From NCBI GenBank assembly GCA_938074745.1, contig CALJEJ010000012.1:1-53752 (forward strand): 53,752 nt of DNA, read 5' to 3'. The position numbers and the translations under genes were made by a program. Of the stretch, positions 1 through 8,553 are shown in pieces. The notes under the pieces were generated by a model. It was not told where the DNA came from. It saw only the letters and a program-made list of their open reading frames with translations, and did no database searches. Source of the DNA: an uncultured Endomicrobiia bacterium (lineage in GTDB: Bacteria > Elusimicrobiota > Endomicrobiia > DTEH01). Positions within the stretch are counted from its first letter, which is position 1. Each line of letters starts with the position of its first letter.

Positions 1-5
1 TAAAT

Positions 6-210
6 ATGAACAAGAAAAAAATTTTTTCAAGTTTCAGGTTCTTTTAAAGAATCGGATAAAGTTATGAGAGAATATTATTTTTCATTAACACCAGAAGAAC
101 GGTTAGATATAGCACAGCATCTTCGTGAACAATATTATAAAATCAAAAAGATAAAACATCCAAGGATTGATAAAAATTGTTTTCGTGTTATAACGAAAGA
201 TGAGAGTTGA
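6..210 (+). pseudogene. Frameshifted small partner of a nucleotidyltransferase (antitoxin-like)
   Basis: A start at base 6 gives MNKKKIF and then leaves frame in an A7/T6 homopolymer run. The next frame carries VSGSFKESDKVMREYY and then SLTPEERLDIAQHLREQYY, ending at 210. From memory this resembles small proteins encoded just upstream of MNT-like or AbiEii-like nucleotidyltransferases, usually with a F-K-E-S...SLTPEERL pattern. If the frameshift is real the gene is broken; an intact 48-residue protein could still start at ATG 64. It overlaps the start of the following nucleotidyltransferase remnant by 11 bases, as expected for a translationally coupled pair. Family assignment is recollection, not a search. 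Confidence 0.45.
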
Positions 211-492
211 GAAAGATTTTGAAAAGAATTTATTAAATTTTGAACAAGAATAATGTTAAATATTGTATCATAGGTGCATATGCTGTGATGTATTATACTC
301 GTTCACGGTTCACTAACGAGTTGGATATTTTAATCCAACCAACTTTTGAAAATGCAAATGGTAATACCACAACATACTACATAGGTTTGGTTCAACTTAA
401 AAAAAACAAAGCAGCTGTTGCAAAAAAAATGTCGTAGACCCTAAGATAAAGACGATTATAAAAATCTTGTAGCGATAAAACAAAAAGTATAA
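200..492 (+). pseudogene. Nucleotidyltransferase-fold protein remnant (frameshift plus internal deletion)
   Basis: The gene appears to start at ATG 200 (MRVEKDFEKNLLNF). It leaves frame in the T-run near 236-240 and continues as LNKNNVKYCIIGAYAVMYY followed by the strand RFTNELDILIQPTFENA. This is the N-terminal nucleotidyltransferase core, in which G-A-Y-A and the D of ELDI sit where the active-site Gly-Ser/Asp motif lies. After FENA the family's middle section, roughly 80-100 residues, is missing. A C-terminal-like piece (GLVQLKKNKAAVAKK) follows and then stops. A frameshift together with a deletion argues for real decay rather than a read error. No other gene lies in bases 1-512, so this pair accounts for the stretch before lptE. 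Confidence 0.6.
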
Positions 493-512
493 TAGGAGGT
501 AAGTAACACAAT

Positions 513-1073
513 ATGAATAAAAATAAATTTTCAATGATATATCTACTTTTTTGTTTTATAATTATACTTTATAGCTGTCAATCCTATCAGCCATCTGTTA
601 AAATATTGCCCGCACATATAAAAAATATAAGTATCCAACCGTTTGAAAACCAAACTAATATTCTAGGGTTGGAAGAAAAATTAAAATTTGAAACAATAAA
701 TGAGTTTTTAAAAGATGGGAGATTTAATATTGTTTCTGAGATAGACAATAGTGATGGATATGTTACAGGAAAGATTTTGTATTATATTTTACAACCGACC
801 TCTTATGGTGCTAATTATGAACCACAACAATATAAGTTACGAGTAATACTTAACCTCTCATTTGTAGATAGAGTAAAAAATATAACTTTATGGGAAGAAC
901 CCAACATTGAAGAAGTTTTATTTTATTCTGCTCCAACTTTGCCCGGAGGGTTAACTGAAGAAGAGGCAAAAAATATAATACTTACAAACATTGCAAAAAA
1001 AATTTATATCCGAACCATAGAAGGGTTCGGTTCTGTTACTGGCACTTCGCCAAAAAAAGTCCCTCAGAAATAA
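513..1073 (+). CDS. lptE: LptE-like LPS-assembly lipoprotein
   Basis: A 186-residue predicted outer-membrane lipoprotein. Residues 8-22 form a hydrophobic signal ending in lipobox LYSC, so Cys22 would be lipidated. The mature part starts QSYQPSVKILPAHIKNISI and has the IPxFENxT-like and conserved-Glu pattern of LptE, which plugs the LptD translocon and helps insert lipopolysaccharide. The start is supported by AGGAGGT at 494-500, 12 bases before ATG. The order lptE-holA-rpsT is common in several diderm phyla, usually with leuS upstream; here a decayed cassette occupies that place. The family call rests on lipobox, size and neighbours, since LptE sequences are poorly conserved. It implies an outer membrane. 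Confidence 0.7.
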   Translation: MNKNKFSMIYLLFCFIIILYSCQSYQPSVKILPAHIKNISIQPFENQTNILGLEEKLKFETINEFLKDGRFNIVSEIDNSDGYVTGKILYYILQPTSYGANYEPQQYKLRVILNLSFVDRVKNITLWEEPNIEEVLFYSAPTLPGGLTEEEAKNIILTNIAKKIYIRTIEGFGSVTGTSPKKVPQK

Positions 1074-1085
1074 TCCTGTTCTACC

Positions 1086-1997
1086 ATGCCAGAATATAGT
1101 TTTAGCAGATTTGTTAATGAAATAGATAGAATATTGTCTACCTATAGGGTATACTTTTTCTATGGTGAGAACAATTATTATATTCATAAAACTGTAGAAA
1201 AAATAGTGGCCAAACTTGCAGAAAATGTGTTCAAAGAGACAATATATAGTTGGGAGATAGATTTTAACCAATTAACAACAAAACTTGTCACACCGACACT
1301 TTTTGGTAAAAATGTGGTTGTTGTATTAAGACATTTTGAAGCTACAAATAAAAAGGTTAAAAAACAAATAATTGAATTTTTACAAAGTACTAAATTGAAC
1401 CAATATTTTATTATTTTATATGAAGCAACAATTAATTACTTTGAGAAAGCTGACCAAGTAATTAGTTCGTTGTTAGACCTTTGTGTAAGTGTAAATTTTG
1501 TTAATCTGACGAAAGAGGAAATTTTGTCAAATTTTATTCCTAAAAAGTTAAAACTTAAAATTACTGAATCTGCTAAACAATTAATTTATGAAAATACAGG
1601 TAATGATTTATGGTTGTTATCTCATGAACTGGAAAAAATAAGTTATTATGTGGGAAATAAAAAAGAGGTTGTAGACGAAGATGTAATTAAATGTTGTAGT
1701 GCATATAACACCTCTGATTTAAAAGATTTAATAGAAAGTATTCAGAGAAGTGATTATTCAAAAAGTTTACAGATATTAAACCTTTTACTTGACAACGGTG
1801 TTTCATTAATGTACATTTTTACAAGTTTACATAGATACTTTTTAAGAATAGCAGAAAAAAAACAGTATAACGAGAAAAAATTTTTCCAACTGATAAAAGA
1901 GTTTTATAATGCAGATTATAAATTGAAAACAACCAGAAATGGAAAGTATGTGTTAGAGATTACTATATTGAACTTATGCAATATTTTAAAATCTTAG
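1086..1997 (+). CDS. holA: DNA polymerase III subunit delta
   Basis: A 303-residue protein with the delta-subunit layout. An N-terminal AAA+-like domain carries YRVYFFYGENNYYIHKTVEK in the place of the degenerate P-loop. Around residues 140-200 comes the lid region (NFVNLTKEEIL, then NDLWLLSHELEKIS), followed by a C-terminal helical collar with SLMYIFTSLHRYF. Delta opens the beta sliding clamp within the clamp-loader complex. The gene starts 12 bases after lptE and is probably cotranscribed with it. Its TAG stop lies one base from the stop of convergent rpsT. Length is slightly under the usual 320-340. Confidence 0.85.
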   Translation: MPEYSFSRFVNEIDRILSTYRVYFFYGENNYYIHKTVEKIVAKLAENVFKETIYSWEIDFNQLTTKLVTPTLFGKNVVVVLRHFEATNKKVKKQIIEFLQSTKLNQYFIILYEATINYFEKADQVISSLLDLCVSVNFVNLTKEEILSNFIPKKLKLKITESAKQLIYENTGNDLWLLSHELEKISYYVGNKKEVVDEDVIKCCSAYNTSDLKDLIESIQRSDYSKSLQILNLLLDNGVSLMYIFTSLHRYFLRIAEKKQYNEKKFFQLIKEFYNADYKLKTTRNGKYVLEITILNLCNILKS

Positions 1998-1998
1998 T

Positions 1999-2292
1999 TT
2001 ATGTTGGTTGTGAGACGATAATAGTGTTAAGTTTTTTACTTAAATTAGATTTTAATCTTGCTGCTTTGTTTTTATGGATGAAGTGTATTTTAGCTGCTTT
2101 GTCAACAATTTTATAAAACTGTTTTAGCAGTTCTTTTGCAAGATTTATATCTTTATTTGCCAAAGATTCTAAAAACTGTTTTTTTATTTGTTTTATTTTA
2201 TTCTTGTATAATAAATTCTGTTTTCTTCTGCGGATTGATTTCCGCAATTCTTTTAAAGCTGAGGTGTGTCGTCCTGTTTTAAGTTTTGCCAT
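1999..2292 (-). CDS. rpsT: 30S ribosomal protein S20
   Basis: A 97-residue, strongly basic, helical protein. It has the S20 signature of an N-terminal Lys/Arg-rich helix (ALKELRKSIRRRKQN) and a second half with LAKELLKQFYKIVDKAAKI and IHKNKAARLKSNLSKK. S20 binds 16S rRNA at the foot of the small subunit. It is the only minus-strand gene in the window. GGGAGGAAAG (complement of 2295-2304) is a strong Shine-Dalgarno just ahead of ATG. The gene is convergent with holA, and the two stop codons are one base apart. Confidence 0.95.
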   Translation of the reverse strand: MAKLKTGRHTSALKELRKSIRRRKQNLLYKNKIKQIKKQFLESLANKDINLAKELLKQFYKIVDKAAKIHFIHKNKAARLKSNLSKKLNTIIVSQPT

Positions 2293-2330
2293 AGCTTTCC
2301 TCCCAATATGTTTTAGAAATATTAAATTTC

Positions 2331-2357
2331 ATTATGAATTTTGTAATTAAAAATCAA
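2331..2357 (-). promoter_or_regulatory. Candidate sigma70-type promoter for rpsT
   Basis: On the minus strand, TTGATT (complement of 2352-2357) and CATAAT (complement of 2331-2336) are separated by 15 bases. An alternative -10, TAATGA, would give a 17-base spacer. The pair lies about 40-65 bases before the rpsT start, as expected for a short leader. The region is very AT-rich, so chance matches are likely. Confidence 0.3.
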
Positions 2358-2381
2358 TATTAAAAATTATTTTTATATTTT

Positions 2382-3959
2382 ATGACGAAAAACAAATTGT
2401 TATTAAAAAACATGTCTTTGGTTTCGTTAGGTATAATGGTATCACGGATTTTAGGATATTTAAGAGATATGTTAGTAGCGAGCGTTTTTGGTGCTGGTTT
2501 TTACGCAGACGCGTTCTATGCAGCGTTTAGGATACCGAACCTTTTCCGACGGTTATTTGGTGAAAGTTCGTTAAATGCAGCGTTTGTTCCAGTATTTAGT
2601 GAAAAGGTACAAACAGATACTAAACAACAAATTGAAAAATTAATTTCTGCTGTAGTAACAGTGTTATTTGTTTTTCTGAGTAGTTTTACAATTTTAGGTA
2701 TAATTTTTGCTCCACAGATAACAAAAATTATCACTTGGGGGTTTGAAAAAGAAAAGTTAGTGTTGACTTCACAACTTTTACAAATAATGTTTCCATTTAT
2801 GTTATTGATATGTCTTGCGGCGTTAGGGTTGAGTATATTGAATTGTTTAGGTGTGTTTTTTATTCCAGCAATGTCTTCTGCTTCATTAAGTATAGCAGAA
2901 ATTGTATTTGTTTTGTTTATTGTGAACCATTTACCTAAAGAAGAATGGAAAGTTAAAGGTCTTGCAGTGAGTGTGCTAATCGGAGGTATCTTACAACTGG
3001 TAATAAATTTTTATTTATTATTTCTGAAAAACTACAGGTTTTCTTTAATGATAAAACAGTTTTTTTATTTTCTTTCTTTAGCTGAGATTAAAAAAATATC
3101 AATTTTGTTTTTTCCTGTAGTAGTAGGTTTTTCAGCAGACCAAATAAATGCATTAGTTGATACACTTTGTGCTTCATTTTTGTCCGAAGGGTCAATAACA
3201 GCGTTATATTATTCTAATAGGTTAATGCAGTTACCTTTAGCACTTTTCGGGACTGCTTTAGTAACAGTAAGTTTACCTCAAATGTCTAAAGAAATAGTGT
3301 ATGGAACATACGAAGATATAAAAGAAACTATTGTTCATTCGTTTAGGAACACTTTATTTTTTATGTTACCAGCAATGATTGGGCTTGTATTATTAGGTAA
3401 ACCTATAATTAGTGTGTTGTTTGAACATGGGAAATTTACTCATAAAGCAACTTTGATGACTTACTCTTGTCTTATGTTTTATGCATTAGGTTTACCTTTT
3501 TTTTCAACAACAAAAATTTTAACCAGCGCTTTTTATGCATTAAAAATGCCTAACTTGCCTGTAAAAATTGCTTTCGTATCACTTATGTTGAATATTGTAT
3601 TAAACGTTATTTTGATGCAATTTTTAGAAGTAGGAGGGTTAGCATTGGCTTCTACAATATCTTCGTTGTTTTGCAGTATCCTTTTGTTTACCAATCTTAA
3701 AAAAATTATGAATACAAAATTTCTTACACCACAATTGAAAAAGTTTATTATAAAAATATTTTTTGTGAATATTATATTTGCAATAATTGTTTCATTAATT
3801 TCCTTATATTTTAAAACCCCAGGTATAATAACACTTCTTAGTGTGGGGTTAGGAATAATTATATATTTTGGTTTAACCTGGATGATGAAAATTGAAGAAA
3901 CTAAAATCTTAACTTCGTTTATTTACAGGTTTATTTATGCAAGTTCACATAATGTTTGA
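2382..3959 (+). CDS. murJ: Lipid II flippase MurJ
   Basis: A 525-residue polytopic membrane protein of the MOP exporter superfamily that flips lipid II for peptidoglycan synthesis. The N-terminal signature is clear: SRILGYLRDMLVASVFG, then ADAFYAAFRIPNLFRRLFGE and ALNAAFVPVF-like text, matching MurJ conserved arginines in TM1-TM2. About 14 hydrophobic segments follow, and the region ALYYSNRLMQLPLALFGTAL is typical of the second half. The ATG has no Shine-Dalgarno and sits in a TTTTATG context. The gene stands divergent from rpsT with an 89-base gap. Confidence 0.95.
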   Translation: MTKNKLLLKNMSLVSLGIMVSRILGYLRDMLVASVFGAGFYADAFYAAFRIPNLFRRLFGESSLNAAFVPVFSEKVQTDTKQQIEKLISAVVTVLFVFLSSFTILGIIFAPQITKIITWGFEKEKLVLTSQLLQIMFPFMLLICLAALGLSILNCLGVFFIPAMSSASLSIAEIVFVLFIVNHLPKEEWKVKGLAVSVLIGGILQLVINFYLLFLKNYRFSLMIKQFFYFLSLAEIKKISILFFPVVVGFSADQINALVDTLCASFLSEGSITALYYSNRLMQLPLALFGTALVTVSLPQMSKEIVYGTYEDIKETIVHSFRNTLFFMLPAMIGLVLLGKPIISVLFEHGKFTHKATLMTYSCLMFYALGLPFFSTTKILTSAFYALKMPNLPVKIAFVSLMLNIVLNVILMQFLEVGGLALASTISSLFCSILLFTNLKKIMNTKFLTPQLKKFIIKIFFVNIIFAIIVSLISLYFKTPGIITLLSVGLGIIIYFGLTWMMKIEETKILTSFIYRFIYASSHNV

Positions 3960-4007
3960 AATTAGTATTGATTTTATGAGAAATTTTTTATATATTAATT
4001 TTTTATT

Positions 4008-4898
4008 ATGAAAATTCTGATAGTATCACTTATTATATTTTTTTGTACAGTTTTTGGGTTAAATTCTAAGTTAAACAAAAATTTTTCTAATTATGATCTT
4101 GTATATAACTATCAACTTTATTTGAATTGTAAATCAAACGAAGACGAATTGTTAAAAGAAAATCTTTGTAGTGAAATAATAAGTAAACTCAACAGGTTGG
4201 TAGTTTTGCAGTATAAATATAAACCTGAAGATACGTTATATACTGTAGCAAAAAAGTTTGGTACTGATGTAAACTCTATACGTAGTACAAATTATATTGA
4301 AGCGATAGGCTTGTTGTACCCAGGTAAACTGTTAATAGTTCATAATAAAAAAGGATTATTATATAAAGTTAAACCCAATGAAGATCTATATTCAATTGCT
4401 AAAAAGTTTAAAAAAGAACCACAACAATTGTTGTTGGTTAACGACAAACCTGGTAACTATAAATTTTCTGCAGGAGAATACATTTTTATTCCAGAAACAT
4501 ATATTAAATTTAAAGATTTTATGTTGCCATTATTCAACACAAGAATAACTTCACAGTTTGGTGAACGGATACATCCTATTTTTCAAACATTAAAATTTCA
4601 TGAAGGAATTGATTTAAAACAAAGATATGGTGCTGCGGTTCGTGCAGCATGTGACGGTAAAGTCATTTTTGCAGGTTGGGCTGAAGGATATGGAAAGTTA
4701 ATAATTTTAAAACATCACAAAGGTTACACATCTTATTATGGCCACTTATCAAAAATTAGAGTTAAACCAGGACAAAAAGTATATAAAGGACAGATTATTG
4801 GCAATGTAGGAACTACTGGTTGGACAACAGGTCCTCATTTGCATTTTGAAATACGAAAAAATGGTGTTCCCGTAAATCCATTAAAAGTTGTATTTTAA
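4008..4898 (+). CDS. LysM-domain M23 metallopeptidase (murein hydrolase or activator)
   Basis: A 296-residue exported protein. Residues 1-20 are a signal peptide. Two LysM repeats lie at about 69-111 and 118-162 (the first with EDTLYTVAKKFGTDV, the second with EDLYSIAKKF). A C-terminal LytM/M23 domain follows. The zinc ligands are present: H198 and D202 in HEGID, and H277 and H279 in HLHFE, with GYGKLIILKH and YYGHLS in between. It therefore looks catalytically competent, unlike degenerate NlpD/EnvC activators. The likely role is cleaving peptide cross-links at the septum or side wall. It follows murJ by 48 bases. Confidence 0.92.
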   Translation: MKILIVSLIIFFCTVFGLNSKLNKNFSNYDLVYNYQLYLNCKSNEDELLKENLCSEIISKLNRLVVLQYKYKPEDTLYTVAKKFGTDVNSIRSTNYIEAIGLLYPGKLLIVHNKKGLLYKVKPNEDLYSIAKKFKKEPQQLLLVNDKPGNYKFSAGEYIFIPETYIKFKDFMLPLFNTRITSQFGERIHPIFQTLKFHEGIDLKQRYGAAVRAACDGKVIFAGWAEGYGKLIILKHHKGYTSYYGHLSKIRVKPGQKVYKGQIIGNVGTTGWTTGPHLHFEIRKNGVPVNPLKVVF

Positions 4899-4920
4899 CA
4901 CTTCAAATTTTTACTATAAT
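4894..4920 (+). promoter_or_regulatory. Candidate promoter for rpmE
   Basis: A perfect TATAAT lies at 4915-4920 and a weak TTTAAC -35 at 4894-4899, with a 15-base spacer. It overlaps the end of the M23 gene and leaves a leader of about 15 bases before the GGGG Shine-Dalgarno of rpmE. The -10 is convincing, the -35 less so. Confidence 0.35.
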
Positions 4921-4941
4921 TTTTAAAATAGGGGAATAACT

Positions 4942-5247
4942 ATGAAAGAAGGAATACATCCAAAATATGTAGATTGTATAGTAACCTGTGCTTGTGGTTA
5001 TACTTTTAGGACAAAATCTATTAAACCTGAGATAAAACTTGACATTTGTGCTAATTGCCATCCATATTTTACAGGAAAACAAAAGTTAGTAGATACAGCG
5101 GGTCGTGTGGAAAAGTTTAAAAAACGCTATGGTGAAAAAGTTCTACCTACACAAAGACCTAAAAAAGAGAAAAAAGCAAGAACTGAAAAAATTAAAAAAA
5201 CTGCAGAAAGAATTCTTACTACAACTGTTAAACGAAAAAAGAAATAA
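4942..5247 (+). CDS. rpmE: 50S ribosomal protein L31 (zinc-binding form, extended C-terminus)
   Basis: A 101-residue protein of the bL31 family. The zinc-binding C+ form is shown by C16 and C18 (VTCACGYTF) and C36 and C39 ([15 protein letters not shown]). The core ends near residue 70 with VEKFKKRYG. The remaining 30 residues are a Lys/Arg-rich tail not needed for the fold; most L31 proteins are about 66-90 residues. Start: ATG 4942 after AGGGGAATAACT. The gene precedes prfA, as in many bacteria, giving rpmE-prfA-prmC. Confidence 0.95.
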   Translation: MKEGIHPKYVDCIVTCACGYTFRTKSIKPEIKLDICANCHPYFTGKQKLVDTAGRVEKFKKRYGEKVLPTQRPKKEKKARTEKIKKTAERILTTTVKRKKK

Positions 5248-5274
5248 TCTTTTGTTGAACTTTCAGGTTGTTTT

Positions 5275-6363
5275 ATGTTGGCTAAATCTATAATTGACAG
5301 ATGTGAATTGTTATCTCGCCGTAAGAAAGAATTAGAACATAAACTTGCCTCTTTAGAAGTTATATCTAACCCTACAGAATATAAAAATCTTGTTTTAGAA
5401 TATGAACGGTTAGACAAAATTGTCTCGGTATACACTGAAATAAAAGATATAACACAAAAAATTGTTGAATTAGAAAAAGAAGAAGATGTTAATGATGAAG
5501 AGTATAAATCTATGGTTCAAGAAGAAATTAATTCTTTAACACAGAAACTGGAATTAAAAGAGTTAGAACTTTACAGGATGTTAGTTCCAGAGGATGTGAA
5601 TGAACGAAGGAATATAATTTTAGAAATTCGTGCAGGTACAGGTGGTGAAGAAGCAGCGTTATTTGCTGCAGATTTATTTCGCATGTATTCAAAATATTGT
5701 TCTAAAAAAGGTTGGAAACTTGAAATTCTGGATATTAACGAGACTGGACTTAAAGGAATTAAAGAGGTTATTTGTTATGTTACTGGTAAAGATGTGTATA
5801 AATATTTAAAATACGAAAGTGGGGTCCATAGAGTTCAACGTGTACCAGTTACAGAAGCGAGTGGTCGTATACACACTTCTGCTGCAACAGTTGCAGTTTT
5901 ACCTGAAGCAGAAGAAATAGATGTGAAAATCAACCCAAATGATTTAGTAATAGAAACATTTCGTGCTTCAGGTCATGGAGGACAACATTTACAAAAAACA
6001 GATTCTGCAGTAAGAATAAAACATATTCCTACAGGTATTGTTGTCCAATGTCAGGATGAACGTTCACAGTTAAAAAACAAAGAACGTGCAATGAAAATTC
6101 TTCGTGCAAAATTGTATGATATGAAACAAAAAGAACAAATTGAAAACATTGCTCAATTAAGAAGAAGTCAGGTAAAATCTGGAGATAGGTCGGAAAAAAT
6201 CCGAACTTATAATTTCCCACAGAACCGTGTTACTGACCATAGAATAAATTTTTCTGTATACAACATTGATGAAGTTATGGATGGAAATTTAGATGAAATA
6301 ATTTCTAAATTACAACAAAATGAACTTAAAGAAAAAATAGAATCGTTATGTACCACAACCTAA
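5275..6363 (+). CDS. prfA: Peptide chain release factor 1
   Basis: A 362-residue class I release factor that reads UAA and UAG. The anticodon-like tripeptide is PVT at 191-193 (RVPVTEASGRIHTS), the RF1 type and not the SPF of RF2. The catalytic GGQ is at 235-237 (ASGHGGQHLQKTDSAVRI), whose Gln is the target of PrmC methylation. The gene for that methyltransferase follows directly. UGA also ends many genes here (murA, hisA, dnaJ's neighbours), so a separate RF2 must be encoded elsewhere. Confidence 0.96.
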   Translation: MLAKSIIDRCELLSRRKKELEHKLASLEVISNPTEYKNLVLEYERLDKIVSVYTEIKDITQKIVELEKEEDVNDEEYKSMVQEEINSLTQKLELKELELYRMLVPEDVNERRNIILEIRAGTGGEEAALFAADLFRMYSKYCSKKGWKLEILDINETGLKGIKEVICYVTGKDVYKYLKYESGVHRVQRVPVTEASGRIHTSAATVAVLPEAEEIDVKINPNDLVIETFRASGHGGQHLQKTDSAVRIKHIPTGIVVQCQDERSQLKNKERAMKILRAKLYDMKQKEQIENIAQLRRSQVKSGDRSEKIRTYNFPQNRVTDHRINFSVYNIDEVMDGNLDEIISKLQQNELKEKIESLCTTT

Positions 6364-6374
6364 CAAGTGAAAAA

Positions 6375-7253
6375 ATGAAGTATCTCACTATTAATGAACT
6401 GTGGAATATAGTCTACACACAACTTAAAACAACTGCTATAGAATCAGCACGGGTAGAGACAGATGTTATTTTAAGCAAAGGGTTGAATGTAGATAAAAGT
6501 TTTATTTACACATATCCAGAACAACTAGTTAGAAATAAAGATTTCCGTAGGGTTCTTCGTTATACTTTTTTGCGAACTTGCAAAATTCCGCTTGCATATA
6601 TTTTAGCTGAAAAAGAATTTTTTGGATTATTGTTTAAAGTTAATAACAAAGTTTTAATTCCGCGACAAGAAACAGAGTTTGTTGTAGAAACAGCAATAAG
6701 TATAATAAAAACTATTTCTGAAACTACTTATGAAAAAATAGTTTGTGCTGATATTGGTACTGGATGTGGCAATATTGCCATCAGTGTAGTAAAAAATTTG
6801 TTAAATATAAATTTGGAAATGTACGCTACGGATATAAGTTCTTCAGCAATAAAATTAGCAAAACAAAATGCTAAACTGCATAATGTAGGTGATAAAATAA
6901 AATTTGTTACTACAAACCTATTAAAGTATTTTATAGATAACAGAATACTTCTTGATGTAATTCTTTCCAACCCGCCATATGTTTCTGAACAAGAATATGA
7001 ACAGTTACAACCTGAGATATATTTTGAACCTAAGAAAGCGTTGGTTGCAAAAACTGGGTTAGAATATTACAAATATTTTGCAAAACATGCAGGATATGTG
7101 TTGAGACCTAATGGTAAATTGGTATTGGAAGTCAATCCAAATTTGATACATAAAATTTGTGAACTATTTTTTCAGAGTGGATATAATATAAAAAAAATTG
7201 TTTCAGATTATTCTTCTTTACCTCGGGTAATAGTTGTAGAAAAAAATACTTGA
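6375..7253 (+). CDS. prmC: Release factor glutamine methyltransferase PrmC
   Basis: A SAM-dependent methyltransferase that N5-methylates the GGQ glutamine of release factors. It has the N-terminal helical domain (TINELWNIVYTQLK), the hinge VLIPRQETEFVVE, the SAM loop ADIGTGCGNIAISV and the catalytic NPPY followed by VSEQEYEQL. From ATG 6375 it is 292 residues and begins MKYLTINELW, as PrmC proteins usually do. An upstream in-frame ATG at 6348 would overlap prfA by 16 bases and add nine unconserved residues, so I prefer 6375. Pairing with prfA is classical. Confidence 0.92.
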   Translation: MKYLTINELWNIVYTQLKTTAIESARVETDVILSKGLNVDKSFIYTYPEQLVRNKDFRRVLRYTFLRTCKIPLAYILAEKEFFGLLFKVNNKVLIPRQETEFVVETAISIIKTISETTYEKIVCADIGTGCGNIAISVVKNLLNINLEMYATDISSSAIKLAKQNAKLHNVGDKIKFVTTNLLKYFIDNRILLDVILSNPPYVSEQEYEQLQPEIYFEPKKALVAKTGLEYYKYFAKHAGYVLRPNGKLVLEVNPNLIHKICELFFQSGYNIKKIVSDYSSLPRVIVVEKNT

Positions 7254-7266
7254 TAAAAAACCTCTT

Positions 7267-8553
7267 ATGGAAAAACTGCTAATTACTGGTGGTAAAAAAC
7301 TTTCAGGTAGTGTAAAAATTTCAGGGTCAAAAAATTCCGCATTGCCTATACTAATTGCAAGTTTGTTAACTGATGAGAAAGTAATATTACATAATGTGCC
7401 TAATTTAAAAGATGTAGATGTTACAATTTCTATAATAGAATATTTGGGTAAAAAAGTTATTCGTAAAAACAATACCGTAATCGTTACACAATTTACTTCT
7501 GCACCAAAGGATAAAGGCTACATAATTGCTCCTTATGAACTTATAAAAAAAATGAGGGCAAGTTTTTTAGTTTCAGGCGCATTACTTGCTAGAAATAAAA
7601 AAGTAAAAGTAGCGTTACCTGGTGGGTGTACTATAGGTGTACGTCCAGTAGATATTCATATTGCTGGGTTTGAACAGTTTGGGATAAAACATCATTTAGA
7701 AGAAGGTTATGTAGTATTCCAACGTGACAAACTATCTTCTGCTAAGATAAATTTTAGGTATCCTTCTGTTGGTGCAACAGAAAATATGATGTTAGTAGCT
7801 TCTTTAATTCCTGATGAAACAGTAATTTACAACGCTGCACGAGAACCTGAAATTCAAGATTTAGCAATTTTTTTGTCTAAACTTGGAGTAAAAGTGTACG
7901 GTGCAGGAACAAATGTTGTTCGTATCATTGGTAAGAAAAAATTGAGTTGTAATTTTCCAAATGGTCAACTAGAACATACTATTATTCCGGATAGAATTGA
8001 AGCAGGAACTTATATGATATCTGCAGGGATTACTAAAGGTGAAATTGTACTAGAAAATGTGGTTCCGGAACATCTTACTGCTTTGACAAAAAAATTGGTT
8101 TCTGCTGGGTTAAAGATAGAAATTTCTAAAGACAAGATTTTGACAAAATGGGTAAAAAAATTAATCCCACAAAATGTTATAACAAAACCTTATCCTGGTT
8201 TCCCGACAGATTTACAAGCACAGTTTATGGCACTTATGAGTGTTACAAAAGGCGTAAGTATAATACGGGAAACAGTTTTTGAAAATAGGTTTTTACATAT
8301 AGCGGAACTTAACCGTATGGGTGCAAATATTGTAGTGGATGGAAACAAAGCTATTGTTTATGGTGTAGAAAAACTAAAATCAGCAGAAGTTATGGTTTCT
8401 GATTTAAGGGCAGGAGCAGCACTGGTTTTAGCAGGACTTGCTGCAGAAGGTACTACAAAAATTTCGCACATATACCATCTTGACCGCGGATATGAAAATA
8501 TAGAAAAGAAATTGTCGTTATTAGGTGCAGAAATTAAACGGATTGAAGAATGA
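7267..8553 (+). CDS. murA: UDP-N-acetylglucosamine 1-carboxyvinyltransferase
   Basis: A 428-residue EPSP-synthase-fold enzyme that transfers enolpyruvate from PEP to UDP-GlcNAc, the first committed step of peptidoglycan synthesis in the cytoplasm. The substrate-binding SGSKNSALP motif is at 19-27, and the catalytic loop PGGCTIGVRPVDIH has Cys121, the residue attacked by fosfomycin in Cys-type MurA. The second domain carries FPTDLQAQFMAL, also typical. Its TGA overlaps the hisD ATG (ATGA), so the wall gene appears cotranscribed and coupled with histidine genes. Confidence 0.96.
   Translation: MEKLLITGGKKLSGSVKISGSKNSALPILIASLLTDEKVILHNVPNLKDVDVTISIIEYLGKKVIRKNNTVIVTQFTSAPKDKGYIIAPYELIKKMRASFLVSGALLARNKKVKVALPGGCTIGVRPVDIHIAGFEQFGIKHHLEEGYVVFQRDKLSSAKINFRYPSVGATENMMLVASLIPDETVIYNAAREPEIQDLAIFLSKLGVKVYGAGTNVVRIIGKKKLSCNFPNGQLEHTIIPDRIEAGTYMISAGITKGEIVLENVVPEHLTALTKKLVSAGLKIEISKDKILTKWVKKLIPQNVITKPYPGFPTDLQAQFMALMSVTKGVSIIRETVFENRFLHIAELNRMGANIVVDGNKAIVYGVEKLKSAEVMVSDLRAGAALVLAGLAAEGTTKISHIYHLDRGYENIEKKLSLLGAEIKRIEE

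Noticed and set aside
485-500. TATAAT abutting the lptE Shine-Dalgarno
   Set aside because: Transcription would begin at or after AGGAGGT, leaving no Shine-Dalgarno in the mRNA. The TATAAT is the end of the remnant coding text.
6348-6374. Upstream start for prmC at ATG 6348
   Set aside because: It would add nine unconserved residues and overlap prfA by 16 bases. The ATG at 6375 gives the usual PrmC N-terminus.
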